DNA from: Cedecea neteri
Lineage (GTDB): Bacteria > Pseudomonadota > Gammaproteobacteria > Enterobacterales > Enterobacteriaceae
Assembly: GCF_000757825.1 (NCBI RefSeq)
Contig: NZ_CP009451.1
Coordinates: forward strand, 186,001-250,000
Direction of reading: 5' to 3'
DNA length: 64,000 nt
A model generated the notes under the pieces. It did not search any database. It saw only the letters and a list, made by a program, of their open reading frames with translations, and was not told the DNA's origin. Below, in pieces: positions 29,340-39,228 of the stretch; the stretch's first letter is position 1, and every line of letters begins with the position of its first letter. Position numbers and translations under genes: made by a program.

Positions 29340-29981
29340 TTAACCAGCCCAGCGGGAAGCACGAATAATGCTGCAGAAGTTCAGCGGTTCGAACCCAGGT
29401 TCTTTATCCTGAATGACATCGGCCTTCACGTTGCCAAACGTGGTGGCCGGTTTGTTATTAATCCCGTCGTAAAATGCCTGAATAATCTCTTCTTTAAATG
29501 CCGCCGGGCGAGGGTGCTGCTTCACCACCTGCTCGCGCTGTTCGTCGCTGAATTTATCGTAATCAATCCCCAGCACATCCATTTCTACGCCTGCCGTCAC
29601 CAGCGCAATTTCCGGGGCCATAAATTCCGGGATTCCCGGCGTGGTATGCAGCGCAATCGCCGTCCACACTTTGTCGATATCGGCCTGATTGACGCCGTAC
29701 TGGCGCATAAAATCCTGCGCGGCAAACGCGCCGTCCACTTCAAAGCGCTTGTCGCAGCTGCAGTGTTCGTGGGTCAGCCCCATGTCGTGGAACATGCAGC
29801 CGATGTACAGCAGCTCGTGGTCAACCTTCAGTTCACGGCGTTGCCCGGCCAGCGCGGCCCAGTAATAAACCCGGCTGGAGTGGTGGAACAGCAAATCTGA
29901 TTCGGTATCACGTACCAGCTGCGTGGCTTCACGGGCCATTTTGCTGTCCGGAATGGCAATGCCGTTAATTTTTAAGCTCAT
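29340..29981 (-). CDS. HD-domain protein (cyanamide-hydratase-like)
   Basis: A 213-residue HD-superfamily metal-dependent enzyme. The metal ligands are visible in order: H in FHHSSRVYYWA, HD in GCMFHDMGLTHEH, and a third His in AIALHTTPG. These proteins resemble cyanamide hydratase and related small hydrolases, and the substrate is unknown. I start at ATG 29981 (MSLKINGIAI) behind GAGGAGAAAGAG; the longer frame would cross the shared operator. It is divergent from a GlxA-like regulator, which probably controls it. Confidence 0.85.
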   Translation of the reverse strand: MSLKINGIAIPDSKMAREATQLVRDTESDLLFHHSSRVYYWAALAGQRRELKVDHELLYIGCMFHDMGLTHEHCSCDKRFEVDGAFAAQDFMRQYGVNQADIDKVWTAIALHTTPGIPEFMAPEIALVTAGVEMDVLGIDYDKFSDEQREQVVKQHPRPAAFKEEIIQAFYDGINNKPATTFGNVKADVIQDKEPGFEPLNFCSIIRASRWAG

Positions 29982-30031
29982 CTCTTTCTCCTCACGTTGG
30001 GGTTGGAGTAGCATAGGCCGCAGTTGAGATG

Positions 30032-30062
30032 TCTTAAATGATCGCATTGCGACGATTTAAGA
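30032..30062. promoter_or_regulatory. Dyad operator between the HD gene and the GlxA-like regulator
   Basis: TCTTAAAT (30032-30039) and ATTTAAGA (30055-30062) form a perfect inverted repeat with a 15-bp spacer that itself contains TCGCA-t-TGCGA. It lies midway between the divergent starts, as expected for an AraC-family binding site. Confidence 0.6.
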
Positions 30063-30094
30063 CTTATGCCGTACTTCGCGACGTGGAGAAAAGA

Positions 30095-31048
30095 ATGGCG
30101 CATCAAATCCTGATCCTGGCGGTGCCCGGCGTACAGCTGCTGGATGTATCAGGTCCGCTGGACGTATTTGCCGAGGCAAATCGCGTGCTGCATCGCGAGG
30201 TTTACCAATCCCGCATTATTGCGCTGGAAGCAGCGACAGTTGTGGCTTCTTCCGGCGTCAAAATGCTGGCTGATGATGTGCTTGAAACGGCGGTTAGCGG
30301 CCGGGAAACTACATTTTTGGTCGCCGGTGCGCCGGATGCGGCAGACAGAACGCTTAGCGATAAACAGCGCCAGATAATGACCGGACTTTGCGAGCAGAGC
30401 CGCCGTTTTGGCTCCGTCTGCACCGGCGCGCTTTTGCTGGCGCAAACAGGATTGTTAAGCGGCAAGAAGGTGACCACCCACTGGTCGGCTTCATCGCTTT
30501 TAGCGGCCCGCTATCCAGACACCGATGTTACCGCCGATGCGCTGTACGTCATGGACGGTCCGCTACGCACGGCAGCGGGCGTGACCTCTGGGTTAGACCT
30601 TGCCCTGCGGCTGGTGGAGGAGGATCTTGGCCGGGAAGTGGCGCAGGAGGTTGCCGCCAGGCTGGTGATGTTCTTTAAGCGGCCAGTGAACCAAAACCAC
30701 TTTATCCGCGAGCAAAAAACTTCGCTCAGCGGGCGCAGCGCGCTGCAGGATCTCCAGCGCTGGACAATCGCCAACATAGCGGAGGTGACCACCGTACGGC
30801 AAATGGCGGCGCATATACACCTCAGCGTGCGGCATCTAACGCGCCTGTTTCATCACGAACTGCAGGTCACGCCGGGAGACTGGCTGGAAGCGGAGAAGGT
30901 GGCGAAGGCAAGACAGTTGCTGGAGTCCGGCAAGCTGCCGGTGAAGGCGATCCCCGCCGCCAGCGGGTTTTCTGGGGTAGATACGCTGCGGCGGGCTTTT
31001 GTGCGCCGGATGGGCATCACGCCCGCCGCGTATAAGAGGATTTGTTAG
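30095..31048 (+). CDS. GlxA-family transcriptional regulator (DJ-1/PfpI + AraC)
   Basis: A 317-residue two-domain regulator. Residues 1-170 form a DJ-1/PfpI-like amidotransferase domain with the nucleophile-elbow cysteine in FGSVCTGALLLAQTGLL and a following THW. Residues 215-317 form the AraC DNA-binding domain with two helix-turn-helices (MAAHIHLSVRHLTRLFHHELQ and AASGFSGVDTLRRAFVRRMG). The start at ATG 30095 has GGAGAA upstream. Divergent placement and the dyad at 30032-30062 suggest it activates the HD-domain gene in response to a small ligand. Confidence 0.88.
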   Translation: MAHQILILAVPGVQLLDVSGPLDVFAEANRVLHREVYQSRIIALEAATVVASSGVKMLADDVLETAVSGRETTFLVAGAPDAADRTLSDKQRQIMTGLCEQSRRFGSVCTGALLLAQTGLLSGKKVTTHWSASSLLAARYPDTDVTADALYVMDGPLRTAAGVTSGLDLALRLVEEDLGREVAQEVAARLVMFFKRPVNQNHFIREQKTSLSGRSALQDLQRWTIANIAEVTTVRQMAAHIHLSVRHLTRLFHHELQVTPGDWLEAEKVAKARQLLESGKLPVKAIPAASGFSGVDTLRRAFVRRMGITPAAYKRIC

Positions 31049-31051
31049 ACG

Positions 31052-33094
31052 CTACACGTTCGGGAACGTAATGCTGTTGCCCGGCGCTTCACGGTGCAGA
31101 TGGATAAAGTTCAGGTGGCGTTCGTACTGGTCGAGAATGTCGATGATCACCTGTTCTTTGCTGTAATCCATCAGGTCATTGCCCTGGCTGCCCTCCAGCA
31201 GGAAGGTTTCCAGCCGGTAATAGGTTGATTTACCGCTGCGGGCGCGGTAGGTAAAGCCCGGCACCGAGTATTTCTGCGGCCAGATCTGGTAGACGAAGTT
31301 TTGCTCGTCGCCCATATGTACCCGCAGCTCCAGGTGCCCCAGTTTTTCATCCGGCAGCGGCGGCTCGACGGAAAGCTCGACCTTCGCACCACGCAGCTCC
31401 AGCTCCTGAGAAACCTCTTCCATTGCCGGGTAGCAAACGGTGTCCATCATCTTCTGGGTATAGCGCGTGCCGGGGTAGTTCATCAGCCGGGACAGGCGTT
31501 TTTTCCAGCCGAGGCGGTCCTGCGCGGTCATCATGTACGGCGCGGTGTCGCGGCTGGCGCTGACGCGGCGGTAATCCTCTATCTTCAGGGATTTATACAA
31601 TCCGGCCATCACGAAGAAGATCACGAAGCTGAACGGCAGCCCCATAATCACCGTCATGTTCTGCAGCGCGGAAATACCGTTGGTCATCAGCATCCCCATG
31701 GTCAGCAGGCCAATAGCAATGGACCAGAAAATGCGCAGCCAGTTGGGCGCATCGCTGTTGATATCCTTCAGCTTAGAGGTGAAGTTCCCCAGCACCAGCG
31801 CGCCGGAGTCCGCCGAAGTGACGTAGAACAGCAGCCCGGTAATCGTCGCTACGGATGCGCTAAAGGTAAAGCCGGGATACTGCGCCAGCAGGCTGTAGAA
31901 GCCGCGTTCCGGGTGGGCCATCGCTTCCTGAGCAAAGGTGCCGTCGCCGTGAATAATTTCGTAGAGCGCGCTGTTGCCGAACACTGAAAGCCACAGCAGG
32001 GTAAAGGTGAAAGGAATAATCAGCGTGCCGAGCACAAACTCACGAATGGTGCGGCCACGGGAGATTCGGGCGAGGAACAGGCCGACAAACGGCGACCACG
32101 CCACCCACCAGGCCCAGAAGAACAGGGTCCAGTTGTTCATCCATTCCACCGGGCGGTCAAACGCAAAGCTGTTTAATGTCATGCCCATAAAGCGGTTGAT
32201 GTAATCGCCCACGTTCAGCACCAGCGCGTTGAGCAGGAATTCGGTGTTGCCCATAAACAGCACGAACAGGATTAACCCCAGCGCTAACGCCACGTTCAGC
32301 TCGGAAAGGATTCGAATGCCTTTATCGACGCCGGAGGTCACCGAAATAGTGGCGATAACCACCGACAGCACGATCAATGCCGCTTTGGCACCCAGGCTAT
32401 CCGGGATATCAAACAGCACGTTCAGCCCGTAGTTCAGCTGCACAACGCCAATCCCAAGCGTAGTGGCGATACCGAAAATCGTACCAATCACCGCCGCGAT
32501 ATCCACCGTGTGGCCGATCGGGCCGTTAATTTTCTTGCCGAAAATGGGGTACAGCGCCGAGCGAATCGTCAGCGGCAGGTTATAGCGATAGCTGAAGTAG
32601 CCCAGCGCGATGCCCATCAGCGCATACATCGACCAGCCGGTTAGCCCGTAGTGGAACAGCGTCCAGACCATCGCCTGGCGCGCGGCCTCGATGGTTTGCC
32701 CGGCACCTTCCGGCGGCTGCATATACTGCGTCACCGGCTCGGCAACGGAAAAGAACATCAGGTCGATGCCTATCCCGGCGGCAAACAGCATAGCCGCCCA
32801 GCTCAGTACGCTAAATTCGGGCTTGGATTGTTCCGGCCCGAGCTTGATGGAGCCGAAACGGGAGCAGGCGATAAACACCACAAAAACGATATAGAGCGTG
32901 GCGGCGAGCAGGTAATACCAGCCGAAACGGGAAGAGACCCAGTTCAGGGTGTGGCTAATCAGATTTGCGGAGAAATCGCTGTAGAAAATGGTCATCAGGG
33001 AAAAGCACAAAATCAGCCCGGCGGACGTGTAGAACACCACCGGGTTGATTTTGTCTTTTTCGCTGGTTTCAGGGGCAGTAACGGGCTTCGTCAT
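31052..33094 (-). CDS. betT: BetT, high-affinity choline transporter
   Basis: A 680-residue BCCT-family transporter (E. coli BetT 677) importing choline with protons for glycine-betaine synthesis. Twelve membrane helices are expected; the BCCT signature is at NNWTLFFWAWWVAWSPFVGLFLARISRGRT (quoted only as a location, about residues 320-350). The long cytoplasmic C-terminal tail (from about residue 520), typical of osmosensing BetT, is complete and ends LHREAPGNSITFPNV. It is divergent from betIBA, as in E. coli, and the intergenic region carries a BetI palindrome. Confidence 0.95.
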   Translation of the reverse strand: MTKPVTAPETSEKDKINPVVFYTSAGLILCFSLMTIFYSDFSANLISHTLNWVSSRFGWYYLLAATLYIVFVVFIACSRFGSIKLGPEQSKPEFSVLSWAAMLFAAGIGIDLMFFSVAEPVTQYMQPPEGAGQTIEAARQAMVWTLFHYGLTGWSMYALMGIALGYFSYRYNLPLTIRSALYPIFGKKINGPIGHTVDIAAVIGTIFGIATTLGIGVVQLNYGLNVLFDIPDSLGAKAALIVLSVVIATISVTSGVDKGIRILSELNVALALGLILFVLFMGNTEFLLNALVLNVGDYINRFMGMTLNSFAFDRPVEWMNNWTLFFWAWWVAWSPFVGLFLARISRGRTIREFVLGTLIIPFTFTLLWLSVFGNSALYEIIHGDGTFAQEAMAHPERGFYSLLAQYPGFTFSASVATITGLLFYVTSADSGALVLGNFTSKLKDINSDAPNWLRIFWSIAIGLLTMGMLMTNGISALQNMTVIMGLPFSFVIFFVMAGLYKSLKIEDYRRVSASRDTAPYMMTAQDRLGWKKRLSRLMNYPGTRYTQKMMDTVCYPAMEEVSQELELRGAKVELSVEPPLPDEKLGHLELRVHMGDEQNFVYQIWPQKYSVPGFTYRARSGKSTYYRLETFLLEGSQGNDLMDYSKEQVIIDILDQYERHLNFIHLHREAPGNSITFPNV

Positions 33095-33322
33095 CGATTA
33101 CCTCAGGTTAAGTAACGGTGACTACTCAGATGAGCAGTTAAGTTTTTCTTGTAAGTTGAAGAGAGGGGGATTTTTAACAAATCCGCAATCAATGTTGGGT
33201 TTCTATAAAACATAAAACGTTATCATGTTGATTTTTAGCATGTTAATTCCTGTTTTTTGTTTTTGAAATGCGAATAATTCGCGTCTTCCTTACCTTTGCA
33301 TAACAATTAATACACATTTTAT

Positions 33323-33336
33323 ATTGAACGTTCAAT
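33323..33336. promoter_or_regulatory. BetI operator
   Basis: ATTGAACGTTCAAT is a perfect 14-bp palindrome between betT and betI, in the position and sequence form of the choline-relieved BetI site. It can control both divergent transcripts. Confidence 0.8.
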
Positions 33337-33385
33337 CAATAAAAGCTTAAATAGATAACAAGAATTGATGAATGGAGCGGGGGCC

Positions 33386-33979
33386 ATGCCCAAAAAAGGT
33401 ATGCAGCCGATACGGCGGCGGCAGCTGATTGACGCCACCCTAAGCGCAATAAATGAAGTGGGTATGCATGATGCGACGGTGGCGCAAATCGCCCGCCGGG
33501 CCGGGGTATCAACCGGTATCATCAGCCACTACTTCCAGGACAAAAACGGCCTGCTGGAAGCCACCATGCGTGATGTGACGACCCAGCTTCGCGATGCGGT
33601 CGTCGGCAGACTTAAGGCATTGCCAGGCGCTTCTGCTGAACGGCGGCTGTGCGCCATCGTTGACGGAAATTTTGACGAGACGCAGACCCACAGTGCGGCG
33701 ATGAAAGCCTGGCTGGCATTTTGGGCCAGCAGCATGCACCAGCCGATGCTATATCGCTTACAGCAGGTCAGCAGCCGTCGCCTGCTTTCCACGCTCACCG
33801 CCGAGTTCAGACGCGAGCTGCCGAAGCAGGAAGCCAGGCTGGCGGGCTACGGCCTCGCTGCGCTGATAGACGGCCTTTGGCTGCGCGCGGCCTTAAGCGG
33901 CAAACCATTTAACCGCAAAGCGGCGAGCGTGCTGACCACGCAATTCATTAATCAGCATCTTGCTGCAGCGAAAACCTAA
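33386..33979 (+). CDS. betI: BetI, choline-responsive TetR-family repressor
   Basis: A TetR-type repressor of 197 residues. The helix-turn-helix region [21 protein letters not shown] followed by [20 protein letters not shown] is nearly identical to E. coli BetI, as is the ligand domain ([22 protein letters not shown]). I begin at ATG 33386 (MPKKGMQ), as in E. coli, rather than at ATG 33365. It represses bet genes in the absence of choline and is the first gene of betIBA. Confidence 0.95.
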   Translation: MPKKGMQPIRRRQLIDATLSAINEVGMHDATVAQIARRAGVSTGIISHYFQDKNGLLEATMRDVTTQLRDAVVGRLKALPGASAERRLCAIVDGNFDETQTHSAAMKAWLAFWASSMHQPMLYRLQQVSSRRLLSTLTAEFRRELPKQEARLAGYGLAALIDGLWLRAALSGKPFNRKAASVLTTQFINQHLAAAKT

Positions 33980-33996
33980 TTTAGCGAGGAGAGAAT

Positions 33997-35469
33997 ATGT
34001 CCCGATTTGGTGAACAACAGCTTTATATCGACGGAGGTTACGTTGCCGCGCAAAGCGGTAAAACCTTCGACACCATTAACCCGGCCAATGGCGAAGTGCT
34101 GGCGGTAGTTCAGGCCGCAGGCCGGGAAGACGTCGAGCGCGCCGTTGCTGCCGCGAAGAAAGGGCAGAAGATTTGGGCGGCGAAAACGCCCGTTGAGCGT
34201 GCACGCATTTTGCGCCGCGCGGTCGACATTCTGCGCGAGCGTAACGATGAGCTGGCCGAGCTGGAAACGCTCGATACCGGCAAAGCTTTCAGCGAAACCT
34301 CCAGCGTGGACATCGTTACCGGTGCAGACGTGCTCGAGTATTACGCTGGGTTGACGACGACGCTGGAAGGCCAGCAGATCCCGCTGCGGGACAGCTCGTT
34401 TGTTTACACCCGCCGGGAGCCTTTGGGCGTGGTGGCCGGCATTGGCGCGTGGAATTACCCGATTCAGATTGCGCTTTGGAAGTCCGCCCCCGCGCTGGCG
34501 GCAGGTAACGCGATGATCTTCAAACCGAGCGAAGTGACGCCGCTTACCACGCTTAAGCTGGCAGAGATCTACACCGAAGCGGGCGTGCCGGCCGGCGTCT
34601 TTAACGTTCTGCCGGGGCTTGGCGCGGAAACTGGCCAACTGCTGACGGAACATCCTGGCATCGCCAAAGTTTCCTTCACCGGCGGCGTAGTCAGCGGTAA
34701 GAAGGTGATGGCGAACGCGGCGGGCTCAACGCTGAAGCAGGTCACGATGGAACTGGGCGGCAAGTCTCCGCTGGTTATTTTCGACGACGCGGACCTCAAC
34801 CGGGCGGCGGACATCGCGATGATGGCCAACTTCTACAGCTCCGGGCAGGTCTGCACCAACGGCACCCGCGTGTTTATTCCCGCCGCGCTGAAAGCCGAAT
34901 TTGAGCAGAAAATTATTGAACGCGTCGGCTGTGTTCGCGCCGGTGACGTCATGGACCCGCAAACTAACTTTGGCCCGCTGGTCAGCTTCCCGCACCGTGA
35001 AAACGTCCTGCGTTACATCGAGTCCGGTCGTGAAGAGGGCGCCACGCTGCTATGCGGCGGCGACAAACTGCGCGGCGGAGATTTTGATAACGGCGCCTGG
35101 GTTGCCCCCACCGTCTTCACCGACTGCCGCGATGAAATGAAAATCGTCCGCGAAGAGATCTTCGGACCGGTGATGTCGATCCTCAGCTATGAAACAGAAG
35201 AAGAAGTGATTCGCCGCGCCAACGACACGGATTACGGCCTGGCGGCTGGCGTGGTCACCAACGACCTCACTCGGGCGCACCGCGTTATCCATCAGCTTGA
35301 AGCCGGGATTTGCTGGATCAACACCTGGGGCGAGTCGGCGGCAGAAATGCCTGTTGGCGGCTACAAGCATTCCGGCATCGGGCGTGAAAACGGCCTGATG
35401 ACCCTGCAAAGCTACACGCAAGTTAAGTCAATCCAACTGGAGATGGGCACCTGGCAGTCAATCTTTTAA
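33997..35469 (+). CDS. betB: BetB, betaine aldehyde dehydrogenase
   Basis: A 490-residue NAD(P)-dependent aldehyde dehydrogenase that oxidises betaine aldehyde to glycine betaine. Catalytic glutamate is in [13 protein letters not shown] and the nucleophile cysteine in [14 protein letters not shown]. The cofactor-binding region is at [20 protein letters not shown]. Size and sequence match E. coli BetB. It starts 17 bp after betI with GAGGAGAG upstream. Confidence 0.95.
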   Translation: MSRFGEQQLYIDGGYVAAQSGKTFDTINPANGEVLAVVQAAGREDVERAVAAAKKGQKIWAAKTPVERARILRRAVDILRERNDELAELETLDTGKAFSETSSVDIVTGADVLEYYAGLTTTLEGQQIPLRDSSFVYTRREPLGVVAGIGAWNYPIQIALWKSAPALAAGNAMIFKPSEVTPLTTLKLAEIYTEAGVPAGVFNVLPGLGAETGQLLTEHPGIAKVSFTGGVVSGKKVMANAAGSTLKQVTMELGGKSPLVIFDDADLNRAADIAMMANFYSSGQVCTNGTRVFIPAALKAEFEQKIIERVGCVRAGDVMDPQTNFGPLVSFPHRENVLRYIESGREEGATLLCGGDKLRGGDFDNGAWVAPTVFTDCRDEMKIVREEIFGPVMSILSYETEEEVIRRANDTDYGLAAGVVTNDLTRAHRVIHQLEAGICWINTWGESAAEMPVGGYKHSGIGRENGLMTLQSYTQVKSIQLEMGTWQSIF

Positions 35470-35488
35470 TCCCATCTGAGGAGGATGA

Positions 35489-37174
35489 ATGGAATTTGAT
35501 TACATCATTATTGGAGCGGGTTCCGCAGGTAATGTTTTAGCTGCACGTTTAACGGAAGATCCCGACACCACCGTCCTGCTGCTTGAGGCCGGCGGCCCGG
35601 ATTACCGCTTTGATTTTCGCACTCAAATGCCTGCGGCGCTGGCATTTCCGCTGCAGGGTAAGCGCTATAACTGGGCGTATGAAACCGAGCCGGAGCCGTT
35701 TATGAATAACCGCCGCATGGAGTGCGGGCGCGGCAAAGGGCTGGGCGGCTCATCCCTGATTAACGGCATGTGCTACATCCGTGGCAACGCGATGGATCTC
35801 GACAACTGGGCGTCGATGCCGGGGCTGGAGAACTGGAGCTATCTGGACTGCCTGCCGTACTACCGTAAAGCGGAAACCCGCGATATCGGGCCGAACGATT
35901 ACCACGGCGGCGAAGGCCCTGTGTCCGTCACCACGCCTAAGCAGGGTAACAATCCGCTGTTTCACGCGATGATCGAGGCGGGCGTCGAGGCGGGCTATCC
36001 GCGTACCGACGATCTGAACGGTTACCAGCAGGAAGGCTTCGGGCCGATGGACCGCACCGTGACGCCAAAAGGCCGCCGCGCCAGCACCGCCCGTGGCTAT
36101 CTCGATGAGGCAAAGAAGCGTGAAAACCTGACCATCGTGACGCATGCCACCACCGACCGCATCATCTTTGATAATTTGCGCGCGGTTGGCGTGGAATATC
36201 TGGTGAACGACAGCCCCGTGCATTCCGTGGCGAAAGCACGTAAAGAAGTTCTGCTGAGCGCAGGCGCGATTGCTTCGCCGCAGATCCTGCAGCGTTCCGG
36301 GGTAGGTGATGCCGAATTCCTGGCAAGCCTGGAAATCCCAGTGGTTCACGACTTACCGGGCGTAGGCGAGAACCTTCAGGATCACCTGGAAATGTACCTG
36401 CAGTACGAATGCAAAGAGCCGGTGTCGCTTTACCCGGCGCTGCAATGGTACAACCAGCCCAAAATCGGCGCGGAGTGGCTGTTTAACGGCACCGGCGTTG
36501 GCGCGAGTAACCAGTTTGAAGCGGGCGGGTTTATCCGCAGCCGCGAAGAGTTCAGCTGGCCGAACATTCAGTACCACTTCCTGCCGGTGGCGATTAACTA
36601 CAACGGCTCGAACGCGGTGAAAGAGCACGGCTTCCAGTGCCACGTGGGGTCTATGCGTTCCCCAAGCCGGGGCCGCGTGAAGCTGAAATCGCGCGATCCG
36701 CACGAGCACCCAGGCATTCTGTTCAACTACATGTCTCACGAACAGGACTGGCAGGAGTTCCGCGACGCCATTCGTATTACCCGCGAGATCATGCAGCAGC
36801 CTGCGCTGGATAAATACCGTGGGCGCGAAATCAGTCCGGGTCTTGACTGTCAGACGGACGAACAGCTGGATGAGTTTGTGCGTAACCATGCGGAAACCGC
36901 GTTCCACCCGTGCGGCAGCTGTAAAATGGGCCACGACGAAATGGCCGTGGTGGACGAGCAGGGCCGGGTTCACGGCCTGCAGGGGCTGCGTGTGGTCGAT
37001 GCTTCCATCATGCCGCAAATCATCACCGGCAACCTGAACGCCACCACCATTATGATTGGCGAAAAAATTGCCGATGCTATTCGCGGCAAGGCCGCGCTGC
37101 CGCGCAGCACCGCCAGCTATTACAAAGCGGAACAGGCACCGGTGAGAAAAGAGCCGGTTCGCAAAATTCAGTAA
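35489..37174 (+). CDS. betA: BetA, choline dehydrogenase
   Basis: A 561-residue GMC flavoenzyme that oxidises choline to betaine aldehyde at the membrane and can also oxidise the aldehyde. The FAD motif [17 protein letters not shown] opens the protein; GMC signature 1 is at [21 protein letters not shown] (location about residues 78-98). The C-terminal His/Asn catalytic region is [12 protein letters not shown] and [17 protein letters not shown]. It follows betB by 19 bp and ends the operon at a strong terminator. Confidence 0.95.
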   Translation: MEFDYIIIGAGSAGNVLAARLTEDPDTTVLLLEAGGPDYRFDFRTQMPAALAFPLQGKRYNWAYETEPEPFMNNRRMECGRGKGLGGSSLINGMCYIRGNAMDLDNWASMPGLENWSYLDCLPYYRKAETRDIGPNDYHGGEGPVSVTTPKQGNNPLFHAMIEAGVEAGYPRTDDLNGYQQEGFGPMDRTVTPKGRRASTARGYLDEAKKRENLTIVTHATTDRIIFDNLRAVGVEYLVNDSPVHSVAKARKEVLLSAGAIASPQILQRSGVGDAEFLASLEIPVVHDLPGVGENLQDHLEMYLQYECKEPVSLYPALQWYNQPKIGAEWLFNGTGVGASNQFEAGGFIRSREEFSWPNIQYHFLPVAINYNGSNAVKEHGFQCHVGSMRSPSRGRVKLKSRDPHEHPGILFNYMSHEQDWQEFRDAIRITREIMQQPALDKYRGREISPGLDCQTDEQLDEFVRNHAETAFHPCGSCKMGHDEMAVVDEQGRVHGLQGLRVVDASIMPQIITGNLNATTIMIGEKIADAIRGKAALPRSTASYYKAEQAPVRKEPVRKIQ

Positions 37175-37180
37175 CCATTA

Positions 37181-37207
37181 AAGGCCAGTAAAACTGGCCT
37201 TTCTTTT
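37181..37207 (+). terminator. betIBA terminator
   Basis: AAGGCCAGT-AAA-ACTGGCCTT followed by TCTTTT: a 9-bp stem with a T-run 7 bp after the betA stop. It is a clear Rho-independent terminator. Confidence 0.85.
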
Positions 37208-37276
37208 GCCCGCCGCTTGCCCGATCCCCTTGTGAAGCAGTAAAACTACTGTTCAACAACAAAAAGGAGAATCACC

Positions 37277-37507
37277 GTGCCGCATATCGAAATCAAATGT
37301 TTCCCACGTGACCTTACCGAAGAGCAAAAGCAGGCCGTTGCCAGCGAAATGTGTGACGTGCTGAAAAAGCACTTCGGCTCGAAGGACGAATCGCTGTCCG
37401 TGGCGCTAAAGATGATTGAACAGTCGCGCTGGAAAGAAGAAGTCTGGGACACCCAGATCGCGCCCGAGATGGACGCGCTGCTTAAGAAGCCGGGCTACAG
37501 TCTGTAA
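37277..37507 (+). CDS. pptA: PptA, 4-oxalocrotonate tautomerase family
   Basis: A 76-residue tautomerase-superfamily protein matching E. coli PptA (YdcE). After removal of Met1, Pro2 becomes the catalytic N-terminal base (MPHIEIKCFPRDL). The middle and end (SVALKMIEQSRWKEEVW; IAPEMDALLKKPGYSL) follow the E. coli protein. It enolises small keto acids in vitro, and the physiological substrate is unknown. It is preceded by AAAAAGGAGAA and is alone on its strand. Confidence 0.92.
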   Translation: MPHIEIKCFPRDLTEEQKQAVASEMCDVLKKHFGSKDESLSVALKMIEQSRWKEEVWDTQIAPEMDALLKKPGYSL

Positions 37508-37516
37508 GTGAGATAA

Positions 37517-37535
37517 AAGGTGACAATGTCACCTT
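37517..37535. terminator. Shared hairpin between pptA and the kinase gene
   Basis: AAGGTGACA-a-TGTCACCTT is a perfect 9-bp dyad between the converging genes, and it overlaps the kinase stop codon. It probably acts in both directions. Confidence 0.5.
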
Positions 37536-38028
37536 ATGCATAGCGGATTATCGTAAAACCTTCGCTTTCATCCGGCGCAACGAAGTAGCGGGTAATCAAA
37601 TCAAACTGCGCGTCCGTAGCGGCAAAATCGTGAGTTCCGCTGCTGTTGCGGGCGCGCAATCTCTCCCGACAAACGTCATCAGGCACGTCCAGATAGTGCA
37701 GGCGGTTATCCACCCCAGCCTGGTCAATCAGCGTTTTCATCCACTGCCGGTTTGCCAGCGTATTGGCTGGGAAATCGAGCACCACCGACAGCCCGCTCCT
37801 CAACAGGGAAACGAGATGCGGCGTCAGCGCGTTTTTCAGCTTGCCGGAGCACGCCACGTAGTCCGCCACGCTCTGCATCTGCTCGCCATAAAGCGCGGCA
37901 AGCCAGCTGTCTTCACTGACCAGAATGGTGCTGGGCGCTGCCATAAGCTTTGCGCTTAGCGTGGATTTACCGGCGGCGATTTTGCCGCAAAGCAGGTGAA
38001 GAGTGGGTTTATCGGGGAAAGTCGACAT
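37534..38028 (-). CDS. P-loop kinase-like ATPase
   Basis: A 164-residue AAA/zeta-toxin-like P-loop protein. Walker A is LLCGKIAAGKSTLSAKL near residue 15. A Walker-B-like SVVLDFPANT and an arginine-rich lid (CRERLRARN) follow, as in small-molecule or nucleotide kinases. The substrate is unknown. I start at ATG 38028 (MSTFPDKPTL), preceded by CTGAGG, not the TTG one codon earlier. No partner gene is apparent, so a toxin-antitoxin reading is unsupported. Confidence 0.8.
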   Translation of the reverse strand: MSTFPDKPTLHLLCGKIAAGKSTLSAKLMAAPSTILVSEDSWLAALYGEQMQSVADYVACSGKLKNALTPHLVSLLRSGLSVVLDFPANTLANRQWMKTLIDQAGVDNRLHYLDVPDDVCRERLRARNSSGTHDFAATDAQFDLITRYFVAPDESEGFTIIRYA

Positions 38029-38129
38029 CAATACCTCAGGGTCAGAAACATGTCTGCACTAATCTCTACCTGCGGGGCGACAGATACAACTGGTAAAAAT
38101 GGCGGGCCAGGCGTTGACCCGCCCAGGCT

Positions 38130-39227
38130 TTACTTCAGCTTCGTCCAGTAAGTTCCCGCTTCCTTCACCGTCAGGAACTGCTGGTTCATTTCATCCAGCG
38201 TTTGCTGCGGATCCATATCCTCAAACAGCTGAGGGTGGAAGGTTTTGGCAAAGAACTCAACGTCCAGCAGGTGCCACGGCGAGAGATAAAAATTGTGCCA
38301 TATCGCCAGCGCTTTACCGCTGTGAACCGCGTTCAGGTTGGAAACCACTTTCTGCTGCCCAAGAACTTGCGCGAAACTTTGCTGAGCCTGAGCCGCCGAA
38401 ACCTCGGAGCCAAGCTGTAGCCTGCCTTTTTGATCCGGCCCGGCGCTGCCGGTCGCAATGTAAATATCCGGGTTAACCGTCAGCAGCGCCTCTGGGGAAA
38501 TTTTGCCGTAAACGCCGGGGAAGCGGCTCGCGGCAATATTATCCCCTCCAGCAAAGGCCAGCAGATCGGCAAGATTTCCACGCCCGACGGTGGTACAGCA
38601 GTCGCTTTTATCACCCAAATGCAGCTGCAGCATTACCGTGGGCTTAACGGGTTTGGCGTCAGCTAAGCGTTGGGCAATCTTCTCCATATGCTGCCGATAA
38701 AAGGCGATAAACTTCTCCGTTTTCGGCTGGTCGTTGAGCGCTTCGCCAAGAATACGCAGGCTCGGGACGGTGTTATTCAGCTGATCGACGCGGAAATCGA
38801 CATAGATAACCGGGATATGCGCCTGCGTTAGCTGGTTTAGAAAGCTGTCATGATTGCTCTCTTTTTTGGCGTAGATCGGCAAAATCACCAGGTCCGGGTG
38901 CAGGGCGATAACTTTCTCGACGCTTATCTGCGAGAAGTTGTTGTTGCCGATAATCGGGATATTGGCGATCTCCGGGAAGGCCGCGGTGTAGCGGTTCCAG
39001 GTCTGCGGGTCCAGACGCTGTAGATCCGCAGGCCAGCCGACTACGCGCTTCGCCGGGTTACCGTCTTCTACCAGCGCAAGGGTGTAGATCATCCGGCTTT
39101 CGCCAACGACAAGGCGCCGCGGGTTATCCGGCACCTCAACCTTACGCTGCAGGATATCGGTAATCGTTTTGGCCTGACTGCCGGCGCTGAGCGCCAGCAG
39201 GGCCGCCAGTAACAGCGACTTTCTCAT
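38130..39227 (-). CDS. Iron-chelate ABC substrate-binding protein
   Basis: A 365-residue periplasmic binding protein of the FepB/BtuF/FecB class (PF01497). A signal peptide (MRKSLLLAALLALSAGSQA) leads into ITDILQRKVEVPDNPRRLVV. The first lobe shows SVEKVIALHPDLVILPI and the second AGGDNIAASRFPGVYGKISPEALLTVNPDIYIATG. A vicinal Cys-Cys (KSDCCTTVGRG) is shared with the paralogue at 43020. The ATG at 39227 lies one base past the receptor stop, so the two are translationally linked. No permease or ATPase gene is near, so it must deliver its ligand, probably a ferric siderophore or haem-like chelate, to an importer encoded elsewhere. Confidence 0.88.
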   Translation of the reverse strand: MRKSLLLAALLALSAGSQAKTITDILQRKVEVPDNPRRLVVGESRMIYTLALVEDGNPAKRVVGWPADLQRLDPQTWNRYTAAFPEIANIPIIGNNNFSQISVEKVIALHPDLVILPIYAKKESNHDSFLNQLTQAHIPVIYVDFRVDQLNNTVPSLRILGEALNDQPKTEKFIAFYRQHMEKIAQRLADAKPVKPTVMLQLHLGDKSDCCTTVGRGNLADLLAFAGGDNIAASRFPGVYGKISPEALLTVNPDIYIATGSAGPDQKGRLQLGSEVSAAQAQQSFAQVLGQQKVVSNLNAVHSGKALAIWHNFYLSPWHLLDVEFFAKTFHPQLFEDMDPQQTLDEMNQQFLTVKEAGTYWTKLK

Positions 39228-39228
39228 C

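Noticed and set aside
37534..38028. P-loop kinase as a zeta-type toxin
   Set aside because: There is no adjacent antitoxin gene; a small-molecule kinase is equally likely.
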